NCBI RefSeq assembly: GCF_028290435.1
Contig: NZ_JAQGJV010000018.1
Location: 1-64,000, forward strand
DNA from: Devosia sp.
GTDB taxonomy: Bacteria > Pseudomonadota > Alphaproteobacteria > Rhizobiales > Devosiaceae
Reading direction: 5' to 3'
Length of the DNA stretch: 64,000 nucleotides
The position numbers and the translations under genes were made by a program. Below, one piece after another: positions 18,649 to 27,491 of the stretch. The stretch's first letter is position 1; every line of letters starts with the position of its first letter. The notes beneath the pieces are model-generated. The model was given only the letters and a program-made list of their open reading frames with translations, was not told where the DNA came from and did no database searches.

Positions 18649-20454
18649 TCAGGCGCGCGAGGCGACATAGGCGCGCCAGCCGCCGTGATGAGTGACTTCC
18701 TCGGCGCCCACCAAGGCGTAAGGTTCGCAGAGAAAGCCGGAGATCGCGCTGCCGTCGTCGAGCGTAATCTTGCCCACGCCCAGCGGTGCCGGAATGCGGG
18801 CAACAAACTGACCGAAGGCCGCGGGTGGCAACTCCCAAACTTCGACTGCCAGCCCTTCACCCGCAAAGCCGGGCTCGCGGACCATGCCCGGCTTGGGCGG
18901 CACCGTGCCGGGCAGGGCATAGAGCCGATAATCACCAGCCGTGCGGCAGCTTTTGATCAGGCGGCCACCGGGGCCGGTCAGCTCCTTGTTCAGCGGCATC
19001 CCGGTCAGGTGCGCACCGACCACGACGATGGGAACCAAACTGCTTGGTGCGGCTGGCACTTTGCTGGCTTCCGGCAGGGTCGCCGCCTTGTCGCGGCCCA
19101 TGCCCCGCGCGGCGAGGCGATGCAGTGCGTCGGCCAGCGGCGCAAGCGCGTCATCGGTGAAGGCGGGAGCGATCAGCGTCACGCCGGCCGGCAGATGGTC
19201 CTCGCTATCGAAGCCCGCGGGAATGGCGATGGCGGCGCAATCGAGCAGGTTGACGAAATTGGTGTAGCGCCCGAAATGGCTGTTCTTGCGCACCGGATCG
19301 GCCAGCATCTCTTCGACCGTATAGGTGGTCGGCGAGGTCGGCAGCAGCAGCACATCGGCCTTCGCCCAGGTCGCCTCGGTCTTGCGACGCAACTCTTCCA
19401 GCCTGTACTTGCCGTTGAAAGCCTCGACGGCCGTCCTGCCTTTGGCGCCTTCGATGATGCCCCGCACCGTCGGATCGAAATCATCGGCATTGGTGGCGAT
19501 GAAGCCCTCCACTGCTGCCAGCCGTTCGGCGACCCAGGGGCCGTCATAAAGCAGCGCAGCGGCCTCGCGGAACGGGGTATAGTCGAACGGCACGATGGTC
19601 GCGCCGAGGGAACGGATGTTCTCGATGGCCGCGTCATAGAGTTTTTCGACCTCTTCATTGCCGAAGAATTCGCGTTCCGCGCCGTCAAGCACCCCGACTC
19701 GCAGGCCGGTGGTGGGCAGCTCAGCCCAATTAGCACGGCGCGAGAACGGATCGGCGGCGTCGAACCCTTCAGCCACCTTGCGCACGGCAACGCCATCGCC
19801 CACCGTCGCTGCAAATATCGTGATGCAATCGACGCTGCGGCAGGCCGGCACCGTGCCGATATTGGACAACAGGCCCGGCGTCGGCTTGATGCCGACAAGG
19901 TTCTGGAACGCCGCCGGGACGCGGCCCGAGCCGGCCGTGTCCGTGCCCAGCGCGAAGGTGGCAAAACCTGCGGCGACGGTGACGCTCGAGCCGGAGCTGG
20001 AACCGCCCGACACATAGGCCGGATCGAACACCGAGCGCGGTGCGCCATGGGGTGAGCGCGTGCCGTTGAGGCCGGTGGCGAACTGGTCGAGATTGGTTTT
20101 GCCGATGACGATGGCGCCGGCCGCGCGCAGGCGAGCAACCACCGTTGCGTCGGCCTCGGGGCGGTACTCAAAGGCCGGGCAGGCGGCGGTGGTCGGCAGG
20201 CCGGCGACGTCGATATTATCTTTGACTGCGAAGGGGATACCCCAGAGCGGCAGGCTGTTAGGCTGCGGTGATTTTTCCATCAGCGACTTGGCGGCGGCGC
20301 GCAGATCGTAATCGCTGGTCGGGGTGATGAACACCGCCTTGTCGGGCCAGGCGGCGCGGCGCTCGATCACCACTTCGATGACGTCGAGCGGGGTCACGGT
20401 GCCAGCGGCGTACAGCGCCTTGAGGCTGGCGAGATCGAGAATGATTGGCAGCAT
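18649..20454 (-). CDS. atzF: Allophanate hydrolase
   Basis: A 601-residue enzyme that hydrolyses allophanate to ammonia and CO2 in the cytoplasm. The N-terminal amidase domain has Lys78 in AVKDNIDVAG, the cis-Ser in SGGSSSGSS (about 151) and the nucleophile Ser175 in TAGSGRVPA. The C-terminal AtzF-specific domain follows residue 450 or so (VVVGAHLTGMPLNKEL to the end). ATG 20454 has GGAG upstream and starts one base after the carboxylase stop. It completes guanidine breakdown: guanidine to carboxyguanidine to allophanate to ammonia. Confidence 0.95.
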   Translation of the reverse strand: MLPIILDLASLKALYAAGTVTPLDVIEVVIERRAAWPDKAVFITPTSDYDLRAAAKSLMEKSPQPNSLPLWGIPFAVKDNIDVAGLPTTAACPAFEYRPEADATVVARLRAAGAIVIGKTNLDQFATGLNGTRSPHGAPRSVFDPAYVSGGSSSGSSVTVAAGFATFALGTDTAGSGRVPAAFQNLVGIKPTPGLLSNIGTVPACRSVDCITIFAATVGDGVAVRKVAEGFDAADPFSRRANWAELPTTGLRVGVLDGAEREFFGNEEVEKLYDAAIENIRSLGATIVPFDYTPFREAAALLYDGPWVAERLAAVEGFIATNADDFDPTVRGIIEGAKGRTAVEAFNGKYRLEELRRKTEATWAKADVLLLPTSPTTYTVEEMLADPVRKNSHFGRYTNFVNLLDCAAIAIPAGFDSEDHLPAGVTLIAPAFTDDALAPLADALHRLAARGMGRDKAATLPEASKVPAAPSSLVPIVVVGAHLTGMPLNKELTGPGGRLIKSCRTAGDYRLYALPGTVPPKPGMVREPGFAGEGLAVEVWELPPAAFGQFVARIPAPLGVGKITLDDGSAISGFLCEPYALVGAEEVTHHGGWRAYVASRA

Positions 20455-20455
20455 G

Positions 20456-23400
20456 TTAAAGCTCCTCCAGCACGACGATGACATCGCCGGTTTTGACATT
20501 ACGACCGGGTAAGGCACGGATATCGCGCACCTTTCCGGCGGCATGGGCGGTGACGGTGATTTCCATTTTCATGGATTCGATGATGGCGATGGCATCCCCC
20601 GCAGCGACCGGCGCGCCATCTTCGACGAGGATTTTCCAGATGTTCCCGGGAACGCTGCTGGCGACGCCGAAGCAGCCCGCAGGGACTTCGCTGACCTGCA
20701 CGTCATTGCCGATATCGTCGGCGATAAAGCTATCGAGCCCCTGCTCCTTCCAGCGCTGTCGCTCGGCATCGAAGGCGGCTTGCTGGCCCGTTTTGAACGC
20801 CGTGATCGACTCGGCATTGGCCGCCAGATCGCGGGCATAGTCGCCATAGGAGAACTGGGTTTCCTCGATCTTGATCGGGTAGGCGCCATGCGGGAATGCT
20901 GCGCGGGCCTCGGTAAGCTCCTGATGATCAACGGGAAAAAACCGGATCTGGTCGAAGAAGTTTAGCAGCCACGGCTTGCCCGGCGTAAACTCCGGCGTCG
21001 AGCGCCAAGTGTTCCACACCTGGATGGTGCGGCCGACGAGCTGGTAGCCGCCCGGACCTTCCATGCCGTAGATGCACATATAGGCGCCGCCGATGCCCAC
21101 GGCGTTTTCGGGTGTCCAGGTGCGGGCCGGATTGTACTTGGTCGTAACGAGGCGGTGGCGCGGGTCCATCGGGGTCGCGACCGGGGCGCCGAGATAGACA
21201 TCGCCGAGGCCGAGCACGAGGTAACTGGCGTCAAAGACGATGCGCTTGACCGCCTCAGTGCTCTCTATGCCATTGATACGACGAATGAATTCGATGTTAT
21301 CCGGCGCCCAGGGCGCATTGGGACGCACCAGTTCCTGATACTTCAGCATCGCCACCTTTGCGTCTGGATCATTCCACGATAGCGGAAGATGCACGATGCG
21401 GCTGGGCACCGTGACGGCCTCGGCAGGCGGCAGCGTGGCCTCGATTTCGGCCAGCAGGCCGAGGAGGCGCATGCGGGTCAACGTGGTGCCATCGTAGTGG
21501 ATTTGCAGCGAGCGGATGCCTGGCGTGAGGTCGATAATGCCTTGTAAACGCGAGCTTTTTACGGCCTCCAGCAGCAGGTGAACGCGTAGGCGCAGCGCGA
21601 TATCGAGTGACATCGAGCCGTATTCGACCAGGAGATTATCATCGCCCTGGCGGCGGTAGACCACTGGAACGGGGCCGGAACTGCTTTGGCCGACGATGGG
21701 TGAGCCCAAGTCCGATGGACGGCGGATGGCGGGGCCGGCGATGGGGTCGCCCTCGCGGGCTAAGGGATGGAAGCTGATGGTGTCGCCGGGCTTGAACTGG
21801 CCCATTTTCCATTGCTCGTCGCGAGCGATCACTGCGGGGCAAACGAAGCCGCCTAGGCTGGGGCCATCGGGACCGAGGATGATCGGCATGTCGCCAGTAA
21901 AGTCAATGGCGCCAACGGCATAGGCGTTGTCGTGCAGGTTTGAGGGATGCAATCCTGCCTCGCCGCCGTCGGTGCGCGCCCACTTCGGAGCGGGTCCGAT
22001 GAGGCGAACGCCGGTGCGGGCGCTGTTGAAATGGACTTCGTAGTCGGTGGAGAACAGGGTCTCGATATCGCCGGGTTGGAAGAAGTCCGGGGCGCCATGC
22101 GGACCGTATAGAACACCCACCTCCCAATGGCGTGTGAGGGGGGCTGGTGAACCAGCATGCTGGATTTCTTGTTGCCTTTGGCGAGCGAGATGCAGCACTT
22201 GGCCCGCTTTCACGACGCCAGTGGCGTGACCGCCGAATTGGCCGAGCCCGAATGTGGCGCGCGAGCCGAGGACGACCGGCGCGGCGAAGCCTCCGGCGAC
22301 GGCGAGGTAACTGCGCTGGCCGGGACCATCGATGGTGCCGATGGCGAGGACCTGGCCGGCCTTGATGGCGATGGCCGCGTCATGCGCCATGGGAACGCCG
22401 TCGAGCTTCATCGGCATTTTTGCGCCGGCGAGGGCGACGACCACATCGGCGTGGAACCGGAGGGTCGGGCCGGCCATGGTGAGTTCGAGCGCGGCGGTGA
22501 GGTCATTGTTGCCGACGAGGCGATTGGCGTGGCGGAAACTGTATTCGTCCATCGGACCGCTGGGCGGCACGCCGACATGCCAGAGGCCGAGGCGGCCGGG
22601 GAGTTCCTGAATGCTCGATTGCGCGCCGGGGGCGAGGACTTCGACCACATCGGGGATAAAGGCGAAGTCGCGCAAAGCGGTGGTCGCGACCTGGCCGCTG
22701 GCGAGCAGGTCGGAAGCGGCGATGGCGCGTAGATAGGCGAGGTTGGTCTCGATGCCGGTGATCGAGGTTTGTTTCAGCACCGCGCGGAGGTTGGCGATGG
22801 CGGTTGGCCGGTCGATGCCGGCGACGATGATCTTGGCCAGCATCGGGTCGTAGAACGGCGTGACCTCGGTGCCGGTTTCGATCCAGGTATCGACGCGGGC
22901 GTAGTCGGGGAATTTGACTTCGGTCAACAGGCCAGCGCTGGGCTGGAAATTGGCATGCGGGATTTCGGCGTAGACGCGGACCTCGATGGCGGCGCCATGG
23001 GGGATCAGCGGGCCGGCGGTGCCGATGACATCTTCGCCGGCGGCCTGGCGGATCATCCATTCGACGAGGTCGATGTTGAACACTGTCTCGGTGACCGGGT
23101 GTTCGACCTGGAGGCGGGTGTTGACCTCGAGGAAGTAGAAGTCCTCGCGGATGGGGTCGTAGATGAATTCGACGGTGCCGGCCGAGGCGTATTGAACCGC
23201 TGAGCCGAGATCGGTAGCGGCTTTGTGCAGGCGGGCACGAACGGTGTCGGACAGGCCCGGGGCGGGGGTTTCCTCGACCACTTTCTGGTTGCGGCGCTGG
23301 AGGGAACAGTCGCGCTCGCCCAGGGCGATGACGCGGCCCTTGCCGTCGCCGAAAATCTGCACTTCGACATGGCGAGCATCGGAGACGAAACGCTCGATAT

Positions 23401-23989
23401 AGACGCGGGCGTCGCCGAAGCTGGCATTGGCGGTGCGCTGCACGCTGGCGAAGGCGGCGGCGAGGGCGGGGGAGTCGGCGCAAAGCTGCATGCCGATGCC
23501 GCCGCCACCGGCGGTGGATTTGAGCATGACGGGATAGCCAACGGTTTGCGCGGCGGTCAGGGCCTCTTCGGCGCTGGCGAGGAGGTCGGTACCGGGCAGC
23601 AGAGGGACGCCGCTGGCTTTGGCCAGCTCGCGGGCGGTGTGCTTGAGGCCGAAGGCTTTGATGTTGGCCGGGGTCGGTCCGACGAAGGCGATGCCCTCGG
23701 CGGCGAGGCGCTCGGCAAAGGCGATGTTCTCGCTGAGGAAGCCATAGCCGGGATGGACCGCTTCGGCGCCGGTGGCGCGGCAGGCGGCGATGACGGCGTC
23801 GACGTTGAGGTAGCTGTCGGTGGCTGGAGCCGGGCCAAGGCGAACGGCTTCGTCGGCGAGGGATACGGCCTTGGTGAAGCGGTCGGCGTCGGAATAGACG
23901 GCGACGGAGGCGATGCCCATGCGGCGCAGGGTTTTTATGATGCGCACGGCGATTTCGCCGCGGTTGGCGATGAGGACTTTGCTGAACAT
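20456..23989 (-). CDS. Guanidine carboxylase (urea-carboxylase family)
   Basis: A 1177-residue biotin enzyme that carboxylates guanidine (or urea) with ATP and bicarbonate. In order: biotin carboxylase domain (start VLIANRGEIAVRI, ATP grasp GGGGIGMQL), the KipI/KipA-like carboxyltransferase domains (VPPSGPMDEYSFRHANRLVG; HPSNLHDNAYAVG), and a C-terminal biotinyl domain with Lys1141 in ESMKMEI. In the substrate region the motif is AIDFTGDMP with Asp696, where urea-preferring enzymes are, as I recall, reported to have Asn. With the riboswitch and deiminase subunits upstream this favours guanidine over urea. GGGAG precedes the ATG. Databases are likely to call it urea carboxylase. Confidence 0.93.
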   Translation of the reverse strand: MFSKVLIANRGEIAVRIIKTLRRMGIASVAVYSDADRFTKAVSLADEAVRLGPAPATDSYLNVDAVIAACRATGAEAVHPGYGFLSENIAFAERLAAEGIAFVGPTPANIKAFGLKHTARELAKASGVPLLPGTDLLASAEEALTAAQTVGYPVMLKSTAGGGGIGMQLCADSPALAAAFASVQRTANASFGDARVYIERFVSDARHVEVQIFGDGKGRVIALGERDCSLQRRNQKVVEETPAPGLSDTVRARLHKAATDLGSAVQYASAGTVEFIYDPIREDFYFLEVNTRLQVEHPVTETVFNIDLVEWMIRQAAGEDVIGTAGPLIPHGAAIEVRVYAEIPHANFQPSAGLLTEVKFPDYARVDTWIETGTEVTPFYDPMLAKIIVAGIDRPTAIANLRAVLKQTSITGIETNLAYLRAIAASDLLASGQVATTALRDFAFIPDVVEVLAPGAQSSIQELPGRLGLWHVGVPPSGPMDEYSFRHANRLVGNNDLTAALELTMAGPTLRFHADVVVALAGAKMPMKLDGVPMAHDAAIAIKAGQVLAIGTIDGPGQRSYLAVAGGFAAPVVLGSRATFGLGQFGGHATGVVKAGQVLHLARQRQQEIQHAGSPAPLTRHWEVGVLYGPHGAPDFFQPGDIETLFSTDYEVHFNSARTGVRLIGPAPKWARTDGGEAGLHPSNLHDNAYAVGAIDFTGDMPIILGPDGPSLGGFVCPAVIARDEQWKMGQFKPGDTISFHPLAREGDPIAGPAIRRPSDLGSPIVGQSSSGPVPVVYRRQGDDNLLVEYGSMSLDIALRLRVHLLLEAVKSSRLQGIIDLTPGIRSLQIHYDGTTLTRMRLLGLLAEIEATLPPAEAVTVPSRIVHLPLSWNDPDAKVAMLKYQELVRPNAPWAPDNIEFIRRINGIESTEAVKRIVFDASYLVLGLGDVYLGAPVATPMDPRHRLVTTKYNPARTWTPENAVGIGGAYMCIYGMEGPGGYQLVGRTIQVWNTWRSTPEFTPGKPWLLNFFDQIRFFPVDHQELTEARAAFPHGAYPIKIEETQFSYGDYARDLAANAESITAFKTGQQAAFDAERQRWKEQGLDSFIADDIGNDVQVSEVPAGCFGVASSVPGNIWKILVEDGAPVAAGDAIAIIESMKMEITVTAHAAGKVRDIRALPGRNVKTGDVIVVLEEL

Positions 23990-24021
23990 CAGAGGGCTCC
24001 CAAGCTCAGACGAGCACGGGG

Positions 24022-24226
24022 CCGTCTCCCTCCCCCTTGTGGGGAGGGATTAAGGGTGGGGGTATGGCGAGCATTGAGCGGGCGGAGAGAACCCCCACCC
24101 TTGGCGCTGCGCGCCGTCCCTCCCCACAAGGGGGAGGGAGACGATGGGGTCGCCGTCTGCGCTGAGCCGAAATACCGGGGCTCTCGACACCCCTCCCTAG
24201 CCCTCCCCGTCAAGGGGAGGGTGAAC
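24022..24226. repeat. GC-rich inverted repeats inside the guanidine operon
   Basis: A large palindrome (about 24022-24143) pairs GTCTCCCTCCCCCTTGTGGG with its complement ending CAAGGGGGAGGGAGAC, and inside it AAGGGTGGGGGT pairs with ACCCCCACCCTT. A small palindrome follows at 24189-24226 (CCCTCCCC..GGGGAGGG). It lies between the deiminase-subunit gene and the carboxylase gene, in a gap of about 270 bases with no gene. Confidence 0.78.
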
Positions 24227-24256
24227 CCGGTGAATGGGGCTAGATCGAGCGAGAAA

Positions 24257-24859
24257 TTATTCATTCGGCCCACCCGAGATCACGACGCGGATGGGGGTGG
24301 GGTTGAAGCCGTTGCAGGGGTTGTTGACCTGGGGGCAGTTGGAGATGACGCAGAGGACGTCCATTTCGGCGACGAGCTCGACGTGGTCGCCGGGGGCGGA
24401 GAGGCCGTCGACGATGGTCATTTGGCCGGAGGGCTGGATCGGCACGTTCATGAAGAAATTGATGTTGGGCACGATATCGCGCTTGCTCATGCCGTGCTTG
24501 GTGACTTCGAGGACGAAGTTGTCGCGGCAGGCGTGCAGGTATTTAGTGTCGTGGCCGAAGCGGACGGTGTTGCTTTCGCATGAACAGGCGCCGGCAGAGG
24601 TGTCGTGGCGACCGCAGCTGTCGGCGGTCACGGTCAGCATGACATTGCCCTCGTTGGACATGATCTTGGTGCCGATGCCCACATAGGCATTGCCCTGCAC
24701 GCGCAGGGTATCCTGGCCGCTATAGCGTTCGGAAAAATCGTCGGCCTTATAGAACAGCGTATCGACGGCCTGCTGGCCCTCGCTGTCGATGATGCGGATG
24801 GTCTGGCCCTTGCGGACGATGCCGGACCAGGGCTTTTCGGCGGGGATGAGATGATCCAT
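24257..24859 (-). CDS. Carboxyguanidine deiminase subunit (urea-carboxylase-associated protein 2)
   Basis: A 200-residue DUF1989-family protein. Features: a Cys-rich metal-site-like stretch SCGRHDTSAGACSCES, the family element DSEGQQAVDTLFY, NINFFMNVPI, and the C-terminal ISNCPQVNNPCNGFNPTP. Proteins of this pair (UAAP1/UAAP2) have been shown elsewhere to form carboxyguanidine deiminase (CgdAB), which turns carboxyguanidine into allophanate and ammonia. ATG 24859 with GAGGGGA upstream is preferred over the longer frame to 24934, because that extension overlaps the upstream gene. It works with the next larger paralogue. Confidence 0.88.
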   Translation of the reverse strand: MDHLIPAEKPWSGIVRKGQTIRIIDSEGQQAVDTLFYKADDFSERYSGQDTLRVQGNAYVGIGTKIMSNEGNVMLTVTADSCGRHDTSAGACSCESNTVRFGHDTKYLHACRDNFVLEVTKHGMSKRDIVPNINFFMNVPIQPSGQMTIVDGLSAPGDHVELVAEMDVLCVISNCPQVNNPCNGFNPTPIRVVISGGPNE

Positions 24860-24870
24860 TTTGTGTCCCC

Positions 24871-25674
24871 TCAAACCAGTTGCATGGCGTTGTTTTCGAA
24901 GCCGCGAACGGCCTCGGCGGTGGCGGTGCGGCAAAGGTCGTCGGCCGCGGGCGCGGCGGCGCGGTAGCGGATGACCTCGACCGGCTGGGGTGCGTAATCC
25001 GGGTTCGGATCGAGTGGATGCGGGCAGTTGGAGAGGCCGATGATGAGGTCCATCTCGGCGCGCAGTTCGACATAGTCGCCGGCCATCCGCAGGTCTTCGC
25101 GCCAGACGAAGGTGCCGTCATCCAGCACTCGGACGGGGGCGAACAAGGTGAGGGCCGAGGGGATGTCGCGGCGGTCGAGGCCGAGCTTGGCCGCGACGAG
25201 GATGAAGTTGTCGCGGGTGTTGCGGGTGTCGCCGGCATATTTGGCGGCATTGGAGGCGCCGGTCGAGCCACCCACCAGGCCGTCATGAGCGGACGAGGCG
25301 GCTTCGGTGACCGAGAACATGACCCGGCCCATGTCGGAGAACAGCACGCGGCCTTTGGCGATGGCGGTGGTCCACTGCACCTTGACCGTATCGGGCAGGT
25401 TGAGGCGTTCGCTGGTATCGGCTTCGCTCCAGGCGATCATGGACAGGGCCGAAGGACCGCTAGTCTGGCTGAGGCGAATGGTGTCGCCGGCCTTGAGCGT
25501 GGTCGACCAGTACCAGCCGCCGGGAATGGTTTCGGCGTGGATCGGGTTGGCGATCGGCGCGGCCGGAATGGCGCTGGGGCCGGGCAGGGCCTTGGGGGCA
25601 TTTTGCAGGCCCTTGCGCTGATGCTCCTCATAGCGCCCCCGGTCGGCGGCGATCTGCTCTTGGGTGCGGCTCAT
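24871..25674 (-). CDS. Carboxyguanidine deiminase subunit (urea-carboxylase-associated protein 1)
   Basis: A 267-residue DUF1989-family paralogue of the next gene. The N-terminal extension (RYEEHQRKGLQNAPKAL) is typical of the larger subunit, followed by IPGGWYWSTTLKAGDTIRL, SALSMIAWSEADTSERLN, and the C-terminal GLSNCPHPLDPNPDYAPQP. It shares the SNCP..P element with its partner but has far fewer cysteines, so the metal site is probably in the smaller subunit. It sits between the importer ATPase and the small subunit in a tightly packed operon. Confidence 0.88.
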   Translation of the reverse strand: MSRTQEQIAADRGRYEEHQRKGLQNAPKALPGPSAIPAAPIANPIHAETIPGGWYWSTTLKAGDTIRLSQTSGPSALSMIAWSEADTSERLNLPDTVKVQWTTAIAKGRVLFSDMGRVMFSVTEAASSAHDGLVGGSTGASNAAKYAGDTRNTRDNFILVAAKLGLDRRDIPSALTLFAPVRVLDDGTFVWREDLRMAGDYVELRAEMDLIIGLSNCPHPLDPNPDYAPQPVEVIRYRAAAPAADDLCRTATAEAVRGFENNAMQLV

Positions 25675-26498
25675 GGAACAATGTCTCCTTGTGGCGCCAG
25701 GTCGTCCTGGCCAAGTCCCAAGGCAATGACCGGGTCGTCCCGGTCGGGGGCAAAAATGCTCGGCTCGCCGGCAATGCGCGGCGGCCAGATATCGATGTCG
25801 CGGCTGAGCACGGCGCCGTAGCGCTCGCGTTCCTCCGGGCGGTCGCGGGGGCGCTCGAAGGCGATGACGCGGGTGCCGAGGGTAAAGGCCTCGCGCATGT
25901 CGTGGGTGACCATGACCACGGTGAGTTCGGTTTCGTGCCAGAGGCGCTTCATCAGCACGTGGATTTCGGCGCGAATGCCCGGATCGAGCGCGCCGAAGGG
26001 CTCGTCGAGCAGCAGCACTTTGGGCTTCATGATCAGCGCTTGGGCCAAAGCGAGGCGCTGCTGCATGCCGCCGGAGAGCTGGGCGGGATATTTGGTTTCG
26101 GAGCCGTTGAGGCCGACTTCGGCGATGAGCATCATGGCCTCGTCGATCGCGGCGCGGCGCTCGGCGCCGAACAAGCGGGCGGCCATGGGGGAGCGCTTGA
26201 ACACCTTGCCGAGCAGCACATTGCCGAGCACGGTCAGGTGCGGAAACACCGAATAGCGCTGGAACACCACGCCGCGATCGGGGCCGGGTTCGGCGATCAG
26301 CGGTACGCCATCAAGGGTGATGACGCCCTGGCTGGGGGCTTCCTCGCCCAGCAGCATTTTGAGGAACGTCGTCTTGCCGCAGCCGGAGGGGCCGACCAGC
26401 GCCACGAAAGCGCGGGAAGCGATGGTGAGGGAGATTTTCTCCAGGACGATCTGGTCGCCATATTCCTTCCAGACCTTGTCGAGCACGATTTCGCTCAT
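25671..26498 (-). CDS. Guanidine importer ATPase, NitT/TauT type
   Basis: A 275-residue ABC ATPase: GPSGCGKTTFL, LSGGMQQRLALAQAL, VLLLDEPFGALD and VTHDMREA. After about residue 225 there is an acidic tail (DIDIWPPRIAGEPSIFAPDR) longer than in SsuB/TauB, a feature of ATPases next to urea-carboxylase genes. The frame is open to 27101, but ATG 26498, which overlaps the permease stop, gives the normal start. It energises the importer with the permease and binding protein upstream; guanidine as substrate is inferred from the riboswitch and pathway genes. Confidence 0.92.
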   Translation of the reverse strand: MSEIVLDKVWKEYGDQIVLEKISLTIASRAFVALVGPSGCGKTTFLKMLLGEEAPSQGVITLDGVPLIAEPGPDRGVVFQRYSVFPHLTVLGNVLLGKVFKRSPMAARLFGAERRAAIDEAMMLIAEVGLNGSETKYPAQLSGGMQQRLALAQALIMKPKVLLLDEPFGALDPGIRAEIHVLMKRLWHETELTVVMVTHDMREAFTLGTRVIAFERPRDRPEERERYGAVLSRDIDIWPPRIAGEPSIFAPDRDDPVIALGLGQDDLAPQGDIVP

Positions 26499-27352
26499 CA
26501 GCGTGCCTCCAGGTTGGACCAGGGGAAGACGGCGATGCGCAGGCGATCGAGCGCGAAATTGGTGATCGCGGCGAGCAGCGTTATCCACAGGACATAGGGG
26601 AAGATGATGTCCATGGAGAGGTAGCGGCGGACGAGGAAGATGCGGTAGCCGAGACCGGAATCCGACGAGATGGCTTCGGCGGCGATCAGGAACAGCCAGG
26701 CGGGGCCGAGCTGGAGGCGGAGGCAGGTGATCAGCCGGGGCAGCACTTGCGGCAGCACGACGCGCAGGGCGATCTGCCATGACGAGCCGCCCAGGGTTTC
26801 GGCCTTGATAGTCTGCTCGCGCGGCAGTTCGAGCACTTTGAGGGCGAGGTCGCGGATCATGGCGGGGGCGACGCCGATGACGATCAGGGTGATTTTCGAG
26901 GTTTCGCCGAGGCCGAGCACGATGAACAGGATAGGCAGCAGCGCCAGCGGCGGCACCATGGAAATGGTGGCGACGAAGGGGGCGAGCAGGGCGCGGACAT
27001 AAGGCAGCATGCCGATGACCATGCCGAAGAACAGGGCGATCAGCGTGGAAATGCCGAGGGCGGAGAACAGGCGGACGAGGCTGGCGCCGGTATCGGACCA
27101 CAGCAGATATTCGCCGGTGCGCGGATCGGGCTGGAACGCCATGCGGTTGACGGCGTCGGTGAGGGTTTGCAGCGCGGGAAGGAGCTTGTCGGCGGGGTTA
27201 TCGGCCAGGCGCGCGGCCGAGGTGAAGCCATAGGCCACGATCAGCAGCACGAACGGCGCGAGCATCAGCGCGATCTGCGTGGCGCGGGTGGGCTTGGTGT
27301 TGATCCAGCGCATGGGCTTGTGTCGCTTGGTTGTGAAGATTTTGAGAGCCAC
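26498..27352 (-). CDS. Guanidine importer permease, NitT/TauT type
   Basis: A 284-residue permease with six or so helices. The first is around IALMLAPFVLLIVAYGF and the coupling motif is EQTIKAETLGGSSWQIALRV-like at 180-198. It has an insert between helices 1 and 2 (DKLLPALQTLTDAVNRMAFQ...) seen in this transporter group. The start is GTG 27352; the GGGGGAGGGG eight bases before it is the end of the intergenic palindrome, so the repeat seems to supply the ribosome site. ATG 27313 is a weaker alternative. Confidence 0.92.
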   Translation of the reverse strand: MALKIFTTKRHKPMRWINTKPTRATQIALMLAPFVLLIVAYGFTSAARLADNPADKLLPALQTLTDAVNRMAFQPDPRTGEYLLWSDTGASLVRLFSALGISTLIALFFGMVIGMLPYVRALLAPFVATISMVPPLALLPILFIVLGLGETSKITLIVIGVAPAMIRDLALKVLELPREQTIKAETLGGSSWQIALRVVLPQVLPRLITCLRLQLGPAWLFLIAAEAISSDSGLGYRIFLVRRYLSMDIIFPYVLWITLLAAITNFALDRLRIAVFPWSNLEAR

Positions 27353-27358
27353 GATCTG

Positions 27359-27471
27359 ATCCCCTCCCCCTTGAGGGGAGGGTTAGGGTGGGGGGAGGCT
27401 TGGGCGGGAGTGGAGCGCCACTCGGGGGGAGGATTCCCCCCACCCCGGCCCTCCCCTCAAGGGGGAGGGGC
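27359..27471. repeat. GC-rich inverted repeat between importer genes
   Basis: CCCCTCCCCCTTGAGGGGAG (from 27361) followed by GGTTAGGGTGGGGGGAG is mirrored by CCCCCCACCCC, GGCCCTCCCCTCAAGGGGGAGGGG near 27437-27470. It lies between the binding-protein and permease genes and holds no gene. It belongs to the same family as the blocks at 24022, 43089 and 46334. Confidence 0.8.
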
Positions 27472-27491
27472 GATGGAGCGGGATGGACCGG

